A stretch of 64,000 nucleotides of DNA from Jacaranda mimosifolia. Its lineage: Eukaryota > Streptophyta > Magnoliopsida > Lamiales > Bignoniaceae. The notes below the pieces were generated by a model. The model saw only the letters and a list, made by a program, of their open reading frames with translations, was not told the DNA's origin and searched no databases. A program made the position numbers and the translations under genes. Within the stretch, counting starts at the first letter, position 1. Every line of letters starts with the position of its first letter. This document shows, piece after piece, positions 1 to 11,640 of this stretch. The DNA lies in contig CM032121.1 of the NCBI GenBank assembly GCA_018894105.1, positions 24,459,730-24,523,729 on the forward strand, read 5' to 3'.

Positions 1-972
1 ACACCTTGGATCGTGGCGGCAACTATTGCTCCATTTATGACTCTTTCTTATTTTCATCCTCTGTAACGAATTACAAAGATGAGAACCATATCTAGTATCA
101 AAGATGAGGAAGAATTAATCGTTAAGTGCACTTCAATGAAGTACATACCATTCCTAAGAGTGCCAAGGTATTCCTTACAGTTTGTTTTCCAATGCTTCTT
201 TTCGCCATAATAAAAACAAGTTGCATCGGTTTTGTCATCTTTCTTCCTCTTAACTCCTCTCGAACCTTTCAAGGGTTGCTTCTCTTTTGATGAGGAACTC
301 TTCTTCCTCTTACCTCCCTTTCTAGGACCCCTTAGGCCTTTAGACTTAAAGGCAGAAGCAAGAATAAGAGGCTTTTCCTTTTTCATAGTGACATCGACGG
401 TCAGCATCGTATTCACCAATTCATTAATCATCACCTCTTGCTTGGACATATTAAAGTTCATAATGAATTGGTCGAACAATGGGGGCAATAATTGTAGGAT
501 CAAATCCATGTGGAATCATTGTCCATGATCACATCTAGTTGTCCAAGCTTTTCGATGAGTCCAATCATCTTCAGCCTGTGATCATGGACACTTGAGCCTT
601 ATACCATCTTTGATCTAAAGAGCTCTATAGACAAAGTGAACCTTTTGTGTCTTGTTTGTACACTATACAACTCTTGTAAGTGTTTATAGATCTCACATAC
701 ATGTCTTATATGCTCGTTAGTCTTTCAGAGCTCGTTAGTCATGGAAGCCATCATGAGGTATCTTACTTGTAAATCATCATCCACAAGTTTAGTGAACACT
801 TCACAGGCCTCATCGGTGGCATCATCACCTAAGGTGTCCGGAGGACATTGATCAAGTACATAAGTCCTCTTTTTGGAGTCAAGAATGATTTTAAGGTTCC
901 CTAACCAATCACAAAAGTTAGGCCCATGAGTTTATTAGTTTCCAAAATGCTTGAGAGTGGATTTTTAGCCAT
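1..972 (-). pseudogene. Degenerate copia gag and start of protease (element E2)
   Basis: Reading leftward from an ATG at 970-972, translation in shifting frames gives a Ty1/copia Gag: an N-terminal NKLMGPNFCDWLGNLK-like stretch, then YVLDQCPPDTLGDDATDEA, then YLMMASM, then the conserved LPPLFDQFIMNFNMSK block (about 430-500). A zinc knuckle follows at 178-223, read as CFYYGEKKHWKTNC. Its second Cys is Tyr, so the CX2CX4HX4C motif is broken. After a Lys/Arg/Ser-rich spacer comes SLILD, where the protease active site (normally DTG) should start; the other frame reads DTRYGSHLC. Several stops and frameshifts lie between 500 and 972, so no Gag can be made. The longest surviving open stretch is 54-509. 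The rest of pol is beyond the left edge. In family members Gag forms the virus-like particle that packages element RNA. Confidence 0.88.
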
Positions 973-1384
973 TTTATTTTTGAATATTTCAAAAATCTAC
1001 AAGAGGCAAAAAAAGAGTATAAGCATATGGTTGAATTTTGATAATGAAAACATGTTCAGTGTCTTTCAAGCATGTTTTTCTTCCACTATTTTATTAAATC
1101 CTTCACCATCCTAGAATAATTTGGGAAATCTCATTTCCTAGTGAGAATCAAGATCCTAAGGACCTGTAAATAGACCCCCCATTTCGAGTGCCATTCACAA
1201 ACAATCAAAAGGTAAGCAACACTTGCTAATTGCATCTCATGCAACTCTTGAAATATTTTGCCTCACTTTTCATTAAGACACCCCACTTTGAGTGCATCTA
1301 CATTACTTAGAGTTAAGTCGAACCTACCTATCAAACTTTGATTTGAGACGGCCACACAACATCTCATGCTTCCTATGCCAATGC
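973..1384 (-). mobile_element. gag-proximal leader of E2
   Basis: Untranslated leader between the solo LTR insertion and the E2 gag start. It has no credible coding capacity. A motif near 1283 (CCCCACTTTGAGTG) resembles one near 3648 on the far side of the inserted LTR, consistent with both flanks being one leader. Positions 1380-1384 (AATGC) are the left target-site duplication of the solo LTR. Confidence 0.65.
1380..1384. repeat. Target-site duplication, left copy (AATGC)
   Basis: AATGC directly abuts the CA end of the solo LTR and matches 3570-3574 exactly. Five bases is the usual copia target duplication length. Confidence 0.85.
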
Positions 1385-3569
1385 TGAAAGCAAGTAAGGC
1401 ACTAGGATCCAATTATAAAAACTTCAAAAGCTTAATAAACTAGCTTACATACTAACCAAGATCAAATCATGCCTAAAATTCAGATTTAGAAAGAGTATTA
1501 ACTTGAAATGCAAATTCTAAGGAGAATGTGGTGAACCTTTAACCAATCCAAAAATTGCCAGAAACTGCACAGTAGGAATGGAGCGATTTTTACTAGTGTC
1601 AAATCTCCTCCAAAAATCACAAAAAACTTACTAGAGCATCTTAATACCTTGGGGAACTCTCAGTAAAAATTTTAGATTGAAAAGATTTTTGGATCCCCCT
1701 GGAGAAAATCGCCAAATCAGACTCTGTGTAAGTGGATCTCCAAACTGTAGCAAACTAACTTGTTTACCTCTATTGATATGATCCACACACCAAATAGATC
1801 TTCCAATGTCTCTAATCTGTAAGCTGAAATAAGACCAGAGACAGGCTATGGTGGAGGCCGATTCTACGTAGGGAAGAAGAAGAGAGCAAAGCTTTCAACA
1901 ATGCTTGCAAGGAGTTTTGTAGGGAATAGTTGAGAATCTAATTCTTCACACCTTTTAACATAATAACTAGCCTTCTCTCTATATATCTATATATAGATGT
2001 TGAAACATGTGATGCCAAGGTGGCATCAAACTTTCCATGAGGAAAAGGGAAGGCCAACTTGCATTTTGCCAATGTGGCAAATGCAAATCCAAATCTAATT
2101 TGAATTTCATTTGCATTTTAATTACATTTGAAATCTAATTTCAAGTTAATTAAAATGCTAATTCAAATTAGCATTTCATTTGAATTTTCCATCCAAAATG
2201 TGTTCTTCCCATTAATTAAATTAAATATTTTAATTTAATTAATTAGCCTTTGACTTAACTCTTAAGTCAAACAAGCTCCACTCTTAAGCTTGAATTTTGT
2301 TAATTTAACTCTTTAAGTTAAATAGGCCAACTAATGGTCATATTGGCACCAAATAATTAACTCCTTAAATTATTTAATACTTAAATTAATCAAGCTAAAA
2401 TTGACCTTCAGAATTGGCACCTTAAAATCTGTCCACTATGAGACATTTTTCTAACACTTAGAAAATATTTTCTCCATCAAATAGGAAGCTAATTGGCTTT
2501 TGTGTGTGATCCAATAGGTTCTACCATTCATTGGACATGGGCTCACAGCTCCTTGTGACTTTTGAATATCATATATTCAATTTTGTTTAAAACACTTTTA
2601 AACTAATCGACTCAATTCAATTAATCTCATTAATTGAAGAGTACCCAATCTACATGGTCGATGTCCAACCTCAAGCCCATGGAGCCTAATTAATTTGCTG
2701 AAATTAATTTTTTGGAGAACCATTATAGCTCTACGCTTACCATGCAAATATGGTTCTTCCGTCTCCTATCTCCCGAAAAATGCCCAGGGCAAGATATTTG
2801 TTGGATCCCTAATAGCCTCGATACTATGTCTCTATTCCTAATGCTGGATTCCTTTATGTGACCTCATCTTTGGAAAACTCATTTTCCAAATTATCACACC
2901 TCCTTGAGCAAGGATTTCTTGGAATCAATCATTATAGAATATATAGGAGATGCACCCGCTCTTCACAAAAGCGAAGAGTTGGATTCCATCTTGGATCTCA
3001 CAAACCTCTATGCAAAGTAGCTCATACCGAACCTCAACCTAAAAGACTCACTAAATGGTTAAGGAAGAGTCAAAGCATGAGGACTAGACACAAGGTTACC
3101 ATGGATCCTCAGGTAAGATGACTAATAACATGCACTAGCATAAGTTGGAGAACTCGCCACTATGGCTATCTAATGGATTCTGCAGTGGGTCTTCAGTACC
3201 TTGTTCTCTAACAAGCACCCACTAATATGCACCCATATCTCATTTGGTTGCTCATGGAATAGAGCAATATCCAACTCTTGGATTTATGCATCGTCAGTGC
3301 AACTCTATCCAGATCTTAGATGCCATGTCTCATAAAATCCTATGACTTGGAAGATTTAAGATCACGACCTTGTGAGACTTATTCCATGGTCACCGAATCA
3401 AGTCCTCTATTCATAAGTGATCTAGGGGCTTCATCCAATTGCATGTGAAGAAATAAAGAGCATAAGATGAAGATGGCTATATAAAGAATATCATTCAATT
3501 AAGATTATTTTACAAGGGAATAGCTTGGACAAGACCAATCTAATTGGCTTGCCGGGCACTATTCCAACA
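1385..3569 (-). mobile_element. Complete solo LTR of the copia family
   Basis: A 2185-bp LTR on the minus strand. It starts TGTTGGAATAGTGCCCGGC at 3569 and ends CTTGCTTTCA at 1385. The 5-bp sequence AATGC is present on both sides (1380-1384 and 3570-3574), and no PBS adjoins the LTR end. The flanks join into one E2 leader when the LTR and one AATGC are removed. This is the expected product of insertion followed by LTR-LTR recombination. A TATA-like run (about 1980-1998) marks the promoter, and the rest is AT-rich U3. Short ORFs here (such as 2858-3121) are not genes. It is the only full-length copy of the family LTR with both ends intact in the window, so it serves as reference for the others. 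Confidence 0.9.
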
Positions 3570-3574
3570 AATGC
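3570..3574. repeat. Target-site duplication, right copy (AATGC)
   Basis: AATGC directly abuts the TG end of the solo LTR at 3569 and matches 1380-1384. Confidence 0.85.
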
Positions 3575-4224
3575 ACGGAGGTTCTCAAATCGAATGTGCA
3601 TCGTATACTAAGTACACGCTCACAACTTTTCTCCTAAGTGTGACCACCCACTTTGAGTGTGATCACACAAATTTGGTAGCATCGTCATGGCATATACTAT
3701 TGGTAAAAGGCACAGATTAATTAAAACTTCTTTTATTTGTAACCATTTTGACTTAATATTTAAAGCACTTAGACATTCTAAGTGGAGGGTTTTCCTTGCT
3801 TGCAAAGATCTCATCAATTTTATCTTCTTATTTAGGTTTTTCATATCCTAACCATGCATCTCATACATTAATAGGATATGAAAAGCGTAAATAAGTAAAT
3901 GCGCCTAGCATGCTCCTAGGGTGGGATGACCATGAGCCTAAACCAAGTAGTGAACTTAGAGCCATAGGTGCACCACCTAGTGGATTTTAAGTAGATTGAC
4001 TAAATCCACCTATTACATGAGTGTATCCCCATACATTCATAGGACTTCTTGGGTCTCTATGCCTCCAAAGGTCTTCTTTGCTCCTTGTAACAATTACATG
4101 ATAAAGAAATCCTCACACTTAGTGGTTCTACTCTCATAACATTGATAGAAATTAAGAGGCATGCAAGCCCCAACTTAATACAACTTTTTCAATAACTTGA
4201 AACAAATAAAATCAATATTAAAGG

Positions 4225-4323
4225 CTCATGATCATCTCTATTCATTCATCATTCATTCAACAATTAAATGAACAATAAATAAATTTAGAATTAATAATTA
4301 ATTCCAACAATTAGATGCTTATC
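4225..4323 (+). repeat. Leader block that is inverted in every array unit
   Basis: Starts CTCATGATCATC and runs to ATGCTTATC. The same 99-bp block, with scattered differences, lies at 15220-15318 and just before every later unit boundary. Here the surrounding LTR and leader are on the minus strand. In the array they are on the plus strand, yet the block has the same top-strand orientation in both. It is therefore inverted relative to its neighbours in one of the two contexts. Confidence 0.8.
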
Positions 4324-4537
4324 TCATAAACAAATAATTGGCCAAGCAAGAGGAAGCATAACAATTATGTCATAAATTGCAGATTAACTTTAACAAATTT
4401 TTAAAAGCATTCAAAAATGTCAAACAGAATTTTGAGAACTTGCACAACATTTGTCCATATATCATGTGTGAATCAAACCACTTTTGGTCACATAAAGAAG
4501 CACAAAAAAACAACAAAACTCAAGCAAAATGAAAACT

Positions 4538-4615
4538 GGCAGCTGCCCGCCAGGATAGGCACACGGTCGCGTGGCGGGCGCGCCCCTCCCAGTGCCTGTC
4601 CAAGGAGGGTGGCAG
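4538..4615. repeat. GC-rich palindromic patch in the E2 leader
   Basis: A sharply GC-rich island in AT-rich surroundings. GGCAGCTGCC (4538-4547) is a perfect palindrome, GGGCGCGCCC (within about 4576-4586) is another, and GGATAGGCAC (4553-4562) pairs with GTGCCTGTCC (4592-4601) with one mismatch. Together they could form a stable hairpin in DNA or RNA. It is absent from the array leaders. Origin and role are unknown. Confidence 0.7.
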
Positions 4616-5094
4616 CCAATGTTTTCAACTTTTGCTCGAGTTAAGTGCTAATTAGCTCAACTTTTACGCACCAAAAATTTTAGGACACTTCCTGAACATT
4701 AAAACATAAATTACAGATGAAATTCATATTCAAAACTCCTTTTAAAAATAGAATTTCAAGTGCTCAATTATCTTTCAAAAATAAGTTAAAGTAAGAATCA
4801 CATTTTTCAAAAATCTCCAGCAAAGCTCCAATTAAATTGGATCCAAAAATGACCAAAACAACTTAAGGTCAATCAACACATGCTATATCAACATATAACA
4901 TCAATTAATGCCAATTCAACATTCAACATTAACAGTTATGAATAAAAACATGCTAATCATATGAATCAATACTTAAAACACATATTAGCATGCTTTCAAT
5001 TCATGAATCAAAGAGCCACACACGACATCATCCAAACATTCCAATCCATCAAAAGGATCAATCAATTGAAAAATCCAAATCAAAACATAAATTA

Positions 5095-5107
5095 GGCTTC
5101 GATACCA
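5095..5107 (-). promoter_or_regulatory. Primer binding site of E2
   Basis: The minus strand reads TGGTATCGAAGCC two bases after the LTR end, complementary to the 3' end of plant initiator-Met tRNA with small differences from the canonical TGGTATCAGAGC. Reverse transcription would start here. It fixes E2 as minus-strand with its 5' LTR at 5110-6994. Confidence 0.85.
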
Positions 5108-5109
5108 CT

Positions 5110-6994
5110 TGAAGGCCAGTAAGGCACTAGGATCCAATAACAAAACTTCAAAAGCTCAAATTAACTAGTGCTTCACAAGCGAACAAGGATCTAAACATGC
5201 TTAGGATTCAGATTGGATGGAGAATTACCTTGATTAGCAAAACCCAAAGGAAAGATGAAGAACTCTTCTTCAATCCAGAAATTGTCAAATAGCTACACAG
5301 CTGAAAGGATGCAACTTTTTCACAATCCAAACTCCTCCAAAAACATCTAGAAAAATTCGAGTAGATTCTCAACTCTTTTATGAAGCTATTGTGAAAATTT
5401 CAGATCAAAACTTCTTCTGGATCTCTTATACTAAAATCTCCAAGTTACTGCCTTGATTGGTGGATCTCCAAGGAACAACAATCCTATTGTCTCTATCAAT
5501 ATGATCCACACACCAATACTATTTCCAATTTCTCCTTAATATTAGCTAGAGATAGAGAGGAGAAATGAGTGCTCGAAAACTGATTTAGGGGTTGGAGAAG
5601 AATAGAGAAGTGGAGCTTCAACCCATGAGGCAACACTTTGAATGAGGGAAAATGTAATAATCTAATTCTTGACATGGATTGTGATATGGCCACCCTCCTC
5701 ACCTTTATATCTATATATAAAGGAAGGATGGTGTAATGCCAAGGTGGAATTCAAATCAGATTTGAATTTTGTGTGCATTTCAATTACATTTGGAATCGAA
5801 TTTCAAATTAATTAAATGCCAAACCAATTGAACCTTTCATTTGAATTTTCCCTCCAAAAATAATTCTTCTCATTAATTAAATTAAACACTCTAATTTAAT
5901 TAATTTAATCATTGACTTAACTTTTAAGCCAATCAGCTTAACTCTTTAAGCTAAGAATTGTTAACTTAAATCTTCAAGTTAACTTGACCTATTGATGGTC
6001 ATGTGGCACCGAATAATTAACTCTTTAAATTATTTGATCAATTTAATAATTAAATTAATCAAGATAAAATTGACCTCAATTTTCTGTTACCCCCAAAATC
6101 GGTCACTTGGAGTTAGTTTTTAACACTTAGAAAAATTCCTCTATTATTTAGGAAATGTAATTGGCTTTTGTTTATGACCCAATAGGTTCTACCATTCATT
6201 AGACATGGGCTCACAACTCCTTGTCACTTTTGAATATCATATATTCAATTTAGTTTAAACTCCTTTAAACTAATCGACTCAATTCAATTAATCTCCATCA
6301 ATTGAAGAGAACCCAATCTCTATGGTCGATGGCCAACCTCAGGCCCATGGAGCCCAACTAATTGGCTAAAATGAATGCTTTTGCAAAACCATTCTAGCTC
6401 TACATGTGCCATGCAAATATGGTCCTTCCGTCTCCTATCTCCCGAAAGAGACCCAAGGCAAGATATTTGTTGGCTCCCTAATAGCTTTGATACTATGTCT
6501 CTATTCCCAATATTTGATTCCTCTTTATGACCTCATCTTTGGAAAACTCATTTTCCAAATTTTCATACTACCTTACACAAGGATTTCTTGGAGTCGATCA
6601 TCGTAGAATACGTAGGAGATTGACTCGCCCTTCACAAAGAAGAGGAGTTGGATTCCATCGTAGATCCCACAAACCTCCATGTCTAAGTAGCTCATTCCCA
6701 ATCCCCATTTGAACGGCCCAGTAAGTGACCAAGGATGAGTTAAAGTATAAGGACCTAAACACAAGGTTACCATTGATCCTCAAGTCAACTGACTAGTTAT
6801 ATACACTTGCACAAGCTAGAGAATTTGCCACTACTGATTTACTACTTCGACTATCTAGCGGATTCTTTGGGCGTGCCTGCAGTGCCTTGTTCCCAAACAA
6901 GCACCCACTAACATGCATCCATATCTCATATGGGATTGCTCATGGAATGAAACAATATCCAACTCTTGGATTTATGCATCATTAGTGTAAGTCT
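5110..6994 (-). mobile_element. 5' LTR of E2, truncated at its 5' end by E3
   Basis: The LTR ends CCTTCA at 5110 (minus strand), just before AG and the PBS. It aligns along its length with the solo LTR (shared blocks include ATTGGACATGGGCTCACA and the CCCATGGAGCC region), including a TATA run at about 5708-5722. It stops abruptly at 6994, where another LTR end begins. The missing part is the ~270 bp seen at about 3300-3569 in the solo LTR. This fits insertion of E3 into this LTR. The expected E3 target duplication would be 6990-6994 (AGTCT); its partner is not in the window. Small ORFs at 5496-5702 and 6406-6783 are chance frames. Confidence 0.82.
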
Positions 6995-9203
6995 TGAATG
7001 CAAGTAAGGTAATAGGATCCAAATATAAAACTTAAAAAGCTTAAATAAACTAGTTATTACAAGCATACCAGGATCAAATCATGCCTAAAATATAGATTTA
7101 GATAGAGTGTTACCTTGAAATGCTAATATCCAAGGAGAAAGTGGTGAACCTTTCACTAATCCAGAATCTGTCAGAAACTGCGCAGCAGGAAGAGAGCAAT
7201 TTTTAACCTTATTAAAACTCCTCCAAAATTCATGAAAAAAAATAATACAACCTCTCAACACATTGGAAGAAACATAATAAAAAATTTGGATCAAAAAACT
7301 TTCTGGATCTCCCTGGAAAAATTCATCAAATCAATACTCTGCTCAAGTTGATCTCCAAACCATAGCAAACTAACTTGTTTTCCTCTATTGATATGATCCA
7401 CACACCAATTGAAACTTCCAAACTCTCCTCACTATAAGCCAGAATAAGGGAGGGGAATGACAATGGTGGAGGCTGATTGAAGTAGGGAAGAAGAAGAAGA
7501 GAGCAAAGCTTTCAAAACATGAATGCAATGCTTGCAAGGAGTTTTGGGGGGAACTGTGAAAAGAATCTAATTCTTTCACACTTTCAGCAATTGCCTATCC
7601 TCACACCCTCTATATCTATATATAGAGTCAGGCTGGTGCGATGCAAAGCTGGCATCACACCTTCCTCAAGGTGGGCGGCCAACTTGCATTGCTAAGTTGA
7701 CAAATGCAAATTCAAATCCAATTTGAATTTAATGTGCATCTTAATTACATTTGAAATCTAACTTCAAGCTAATTTAGATGCTAATTCAAATGAACATTTC
7801 ATTTGAATTTCCCCCCCCAAAATATATTCTTCCCATTAATTCAATTAAACACTTTAATTTAATTAATTAGCCTTTGACTTAACTCTTAAGCTTAATTTTG
7901 TTAACTTAACTTTTTAAGTTAACTTGACCAATTGATTGTCACTTTGGCACCAAATAACTAACTCCTTAATTATTGATCTAATTTAACCATTTTAAATTAA
8001 TTGATTAATTTAACACTTAAATTACTCAAGCCAAAATTGAGATTTAAATTGGACACCTCAAAAATCGGTCCACTAGGAGAAATTCTCTAACTCTTAGAAA
8101 ATTGCTCCATCAACTAGGAAGCTAATTGGCTTTTGTGTGTGACCTAATAGGTTCTACCATTCATTGGACATGGGCTCACAAATCCTTGTGACTTTTGAAT
8201 ATCATATATTCATTTTTTAAACTAATCAACTCAATTCAATTAATCTCATTAATTGAAGAGTACCCAATCTCCATGGTCAATGTCCAACCTCAAGCCCATG
8301 AAGCCAACTAATTAGCCGAAATAAACATTTTTGGAGAACCATTATAGCTCTACGCTTACGATGCAAATACAGTCATTCTATTTCCTATCTCCTAAAAGAC
8401 GCCTAGGGCAAGATATTTTTTGGCTCCCTAATAGCCTCGATACTATGTCTCCATTCCCAACGTTCGATTCCCTTGTGTGACATCATCTTTGGAAAACTCT
8501 TTTTCCAAATTGTCACACTACCGTGCACAAGAATTTCTTGGAATCGATCATTATAGAATACATAGGAGATGCACTCGTCCTTTATAAAAGCGAGGAGTCG
8601 AATTCCATCTTAGATTTCACAAACCTCCATGCCAAGTAGCTCATACCCAATCTCAACCCGAAAGATCCACTAAGTGGTTAATGAATAGTCAAAGCATGAG
8701 AGCCGGACACAAGGTTACCATGGATCCTTCGGTTGGAGGACTAATAATATTTACTAGCGTAAGCTGAAGAACTTGCCACAATCGACTTGCTACTATAGCT
8801 ATTTAGTGGATTCTCCGATGGGCCTTTAGTGCCTTGATCTTTAACAAGCACCCACTAATATGTACCTATATCTCATACGGTTGCTCATGGAAGGGAGCAC
8901 TATCCAACTTTTAGATTTGTGTATCGATAGTGCAAGTATATCTAGATTTTAGATGCCCTCATCTCATAAGATCTTATGACTTGAAAGATTTAAGATTACG
9001 ACTGTGTGAAACTTATTCCATGGTCATCAAACCAAGTCCCGCAGTCAAGAGTGATCTAAAGGCTTTATCTAAATGCAAGTGAAGTAATAAAGAGCATAAG
9101 ATGAAGATGAACATATAAAGAATACCAGTTAATCAAGATTGTTTTTACAAGGAAATAGCTTTTACAAGGCCAATCTAATTGGCTTGTCGAGCACTAGATC
9201 CAT
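6995..9203 (-). mobile_element. 3' LTR of E3
   Basis: About 2.2 kb. The minus strand ends CTTGCATTCA at 6995, and the other end near 9196-9203 is degenerate: TGGATCTAGTGCTCGACAAGCC replaces the TGTTGGAATAGTGCCCGGCAAGCC start. It directly follows the C-terminal end of the decayed RNase H region in the same orientation, which makes it a 3' LTR. A TATA run lies at about 7611-7624. The frame at 7385-7579 corresponds to the LTR frame repeatedly open in the array and is not thought to be a gene. Confidence 0.82.
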
Positions 9204-10085
9204 CTTCTCAAGACGTTCTTCAGAGACCTTTTGCATTAGGGGTTTTGGGCTGTGGTTCTAATAAATTCTCATTTGAGGCAACTTTGTCCACTTAGTTGTC
9301 GCCTTTATCAATTTGATATCATATATCAAATGATAACGAATTTACTGTGTTTGAATCACTGATGAGATCTTGGCTCAAGTCCAAAGTTGTGTTTTAAAGA
9401 CAACCATAGCCTCATATACGCTAGGCACTACATCCAACTCTTGGATGGAGTTTTATCCAAACACGTTCTTTTGTAGTTTCCAAAACCACAAATTATTTTA
9501 CCTCAATAATTTTCTCAGCCGTGGTGTCTAGTTGGAACTCTTCCAACTCACCATGCCGCCATTAAGGCAAAATATAAATTCAGAAGTCGGATTGGAAACT
9601 TGAATCTAGAAACCCTTCTACTTTCAATTCTCCATTGCCGTATACCAAAAACAAAAAAAATGCTTAGTCCTTCTCAAGCACTTAAGGATTGTTTTAATGG
9701 CTATCCAGTGACTCTCATCGGGATTGAATTAGAACTTACTCGTAACACTTAGCGAGTGTGCCACATTCGGTCTTGTACATTGAACTGCACATATTATGTT
9801 ACCACTAGCAAAGGCATAAGGCATGTGGGACATCCTTTGTCTCTCATTTTTAATCTTAGGGAGCCATAAACTTGGAGAGTAGAATGCCATATCCCATAGG
9901 AAGAAATCCCTTCTTGGATTCTTCCATACTAAACCTCATTAGTATCTGATCAATGTATGGGATTTGGGATGCCCCAGCACCCTCCCAAATCTATCTCTAT
10001 AGACACATATTCCTATAGGATGTTTTCTCCTAAATCCTTCATGGGAATTGTGTAGATAACCACGATTTAGTACACTCCAACATTC
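9204..10085 (-). pseudogene. Copia pol 3' end: RNase H remnant (E3)
   Basis: In shifting frames on the minus strand, reading down from about 9870: RMSHMPYAFASGN, then CAVQCTRPNVAHSLSV, then ESHWIAIKTILKCLRRTK, then LNGGMVSWKSSKLDTTAE (about 9510-9570). These correspond to the connection/RNase H part of copia pol (family pattern VPYASAVGSLMYA, TRPDI, LNGGAVSWKSSKQDTTA). A final EPQPKTPNAKGL-like piece (about 9215-9260) matches the usual ADPLTKPL tail next to the 3' LTR. Stops and frameshifts are frequent, and the region is not translatable. Confidence 0.85.
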
Positions 10086-10720
10086 CTACCTCATTCCCAA
10101 TAAGAAGAATGTCATCGACATAAAGCACAATAAACTATACACTACTCCCACTAGTCTTCTTATACACAAATAGTTCATACATATTTTTGACAAAGCAAAT
10201 CGATTTGACTGTTTTATCAAAATGTATGTTCCAACTTCGAGACACTTGTTTGAGTCCATAAATAGATCTCTGGAGTTTGCAAAACCTTGTGGTTGCTCCA
10301 TATGGATTTCTTCTTCAATATCTCCATTGAGGAAAATGGTTTTCACATTCATTTGCTGTATCTCATAGTCATAATATGTGACTTTGGCAAGTATAATCCG
10401 AATGGACTTAGGCATTGCGATTGGTGAAAAGGTTTCCTCAAAATTGATACCGGGTCTTTAAGTGGAACCTTTTGCTACTAGTCACGCATTAAAAGTCACC
10501 ACTTCTCCATCTACACCAAGCTTTCGCTTATAGATCCACTTGCAACCAATAGGAACTATTCTCTTGGGTGGATCTACCAAAGTTCATACTTTGTTTGAGT
10601 ACATGGAGTCTATTTTGGATCTCATGGCTTCAAGCCAATGCCCTAAATTTATGTCTAACATAGCTTTTTCCTAGGTCTTTAGATCGCTATCCTATTTGCC
10701 TATTTCATGAAGGAATCCAA
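10086..10720 (-). pseudogene. Copia reverse transcriptase remnant (E3)
   Basis: Minus-strand translation, in pieces, gives GCKWIYKRKLGVDGEVV (about 10500-10560), a short break, ETFSPIAMPKSIRIILA (about 10370-10440), YYDYEIQQMNVKTIFLNG and EEEIHMEQPQGF. This is the canonical copia RT N-terminal and palm region. The catalytic YVDD box survives at 10111-10122, but in another frame. The longest open stretch (10086-10415) ends out of frame, so the enzyme is dead. The intact box and readable motifs suggest moderate age. Confidence 0.9.
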
Positions 10721-11640
10721 GCCTTTCGAATTGCTTCTTGATTAAGTCCGACCTTCTTAGAGGTTGTGTGTGTAAGGCTCTTTGATATTTTTTTTATTTC
10801 TACCGCTTGTGGGATTTGATGATCATCTTGAACTTCACAAAGTTCAACAACAATGCATTTTCTATCTTATAGAAATTCTTTTTTCAAAAAGGTGGTGTTC
10901 CTTGAAACAAACACCTTTTGTTTCGAGGGATCATAGAAGTAATAACCCATAGAGTCTCTTGAGTATCCCACAAACTTGCACAAGGTAGATCTGCAGTCCA
11001 AATTATCACCAACTGTCCGTCTCACATAGGCCGGAGATCTCCAAACCTTGATATATTAGTAAGAGGGTTCTTTGCCATGCCATATATCATATGGTGTTTT
11101 GGCACCGACTTTGAAGGTACTATATTTAGTAACTTTGCTACCGTCAATAAGGTGTATCCTAAAAAGGATACAGGCACATCGAAGAAGCTCAACATGGAAT
11201 GTGCCATGTCCAATAAGGTATGCTTTTTCCTCTCGGCTACTCCATTGTCTTAGGGTGTGCCCGGTGAAGTCCATTGAAAGAGAATCTCATTTTCCTTTAG
11301 ATAATTCAAGAGTTCGGTGCTCAAGTATTCTCCCAATCGATCCGAACAAATAACTTTATTACTTAGCCCTAATTGCTTTTCCACTTCACACATTAAACAT
11401 TTCAAAGGCTTCGAATTTGTACTTCATAAGATACACATGCCCGAACTGACTATAATCATTGGTGAAGGTGATGAAGTAGGAATAGCCTCCTCTCTCACTA
11501 ACTCTTAGTGGTCTACAAACATCAGTATGGATCAAATCCAAAAGACTTGTGGAGCGCACTGTTTGTCCTACAAGATGAGCCTTGGTCATTTTTCCCATTA
11601 AACAAGATTTACAAGTAGGAAGTTCCTAAATGCCATTAAC
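10721..11640 (-). pseudogene. Copia integrase remnant (E3)
   Basis: On the minus strand, TKAHLVG (about 11575-11595) ends the pre-integrase domain. The integrase core then gives LIHTDVCRPL, with the first catalytic Asp, then RGGYSYFITFTNDYS. SDRLGEYLS (about 11320) carries the second Asp. SPGTP, a stop, NGVAERKK with the Glu region and MAHSMLSFFDVPVSFLGY follow, and then TPYDIWHGKEPS. The C-terminal part reads FVGYSRDSMGYYFYDP (about 10935-10985) and KVFVSRNTTF. Overlapping open pieces at 11386-11598, 11056-11274 and 11022-11213 are fragments of this single gene in two frames. Indels break it at least twice. Confidence 0.92.

Larger units (their letters stand above)
3570..5094 (-). mobile_element. 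5' leader of E2 (long untranslated region)
   Basis: Between the E2 PBS and the solo LTR insertion, on the minus strand. The first ~430 bp after the PBS (about 5094-4670) align with the leader of every array unit: GATGGATTGGA-like, GTTATATGTTGATATAGCATG and GATCCAATxxxATTxGAG blocks in the same order. Beyond that the two diverge. Positions 4225-4323 match the last 99 bp of each array unit but on the opposite strand relative to LTR and leader. A GC-rich palindromic patch sits at 4538-4615. The short minus-strand ORF at 3620-3844 matches nothing I recognise. I see no host gene. Confidence 0.75.

Noticed and set aside
54..509. 151-codon minus-strand ORF as an intact gene
   Set aside because: It is the C-terminal part of a broken copia gag with a mutated zinc knuckle; upstream gag continues in other frames with stops.
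1385..3569. 5' LTR of an element with gag at its left
   Set aside because: The identical AATGC on both sides and the absence of a PBS at 1384 show a solo LTR inside the E2 leader; gag belongs to E2.
10086..10415. Active reverse transcriptase because YVDD is intact
   Set aside because: The box is in a different frame from the preceding motifs and pol has many stops and frameshifts.
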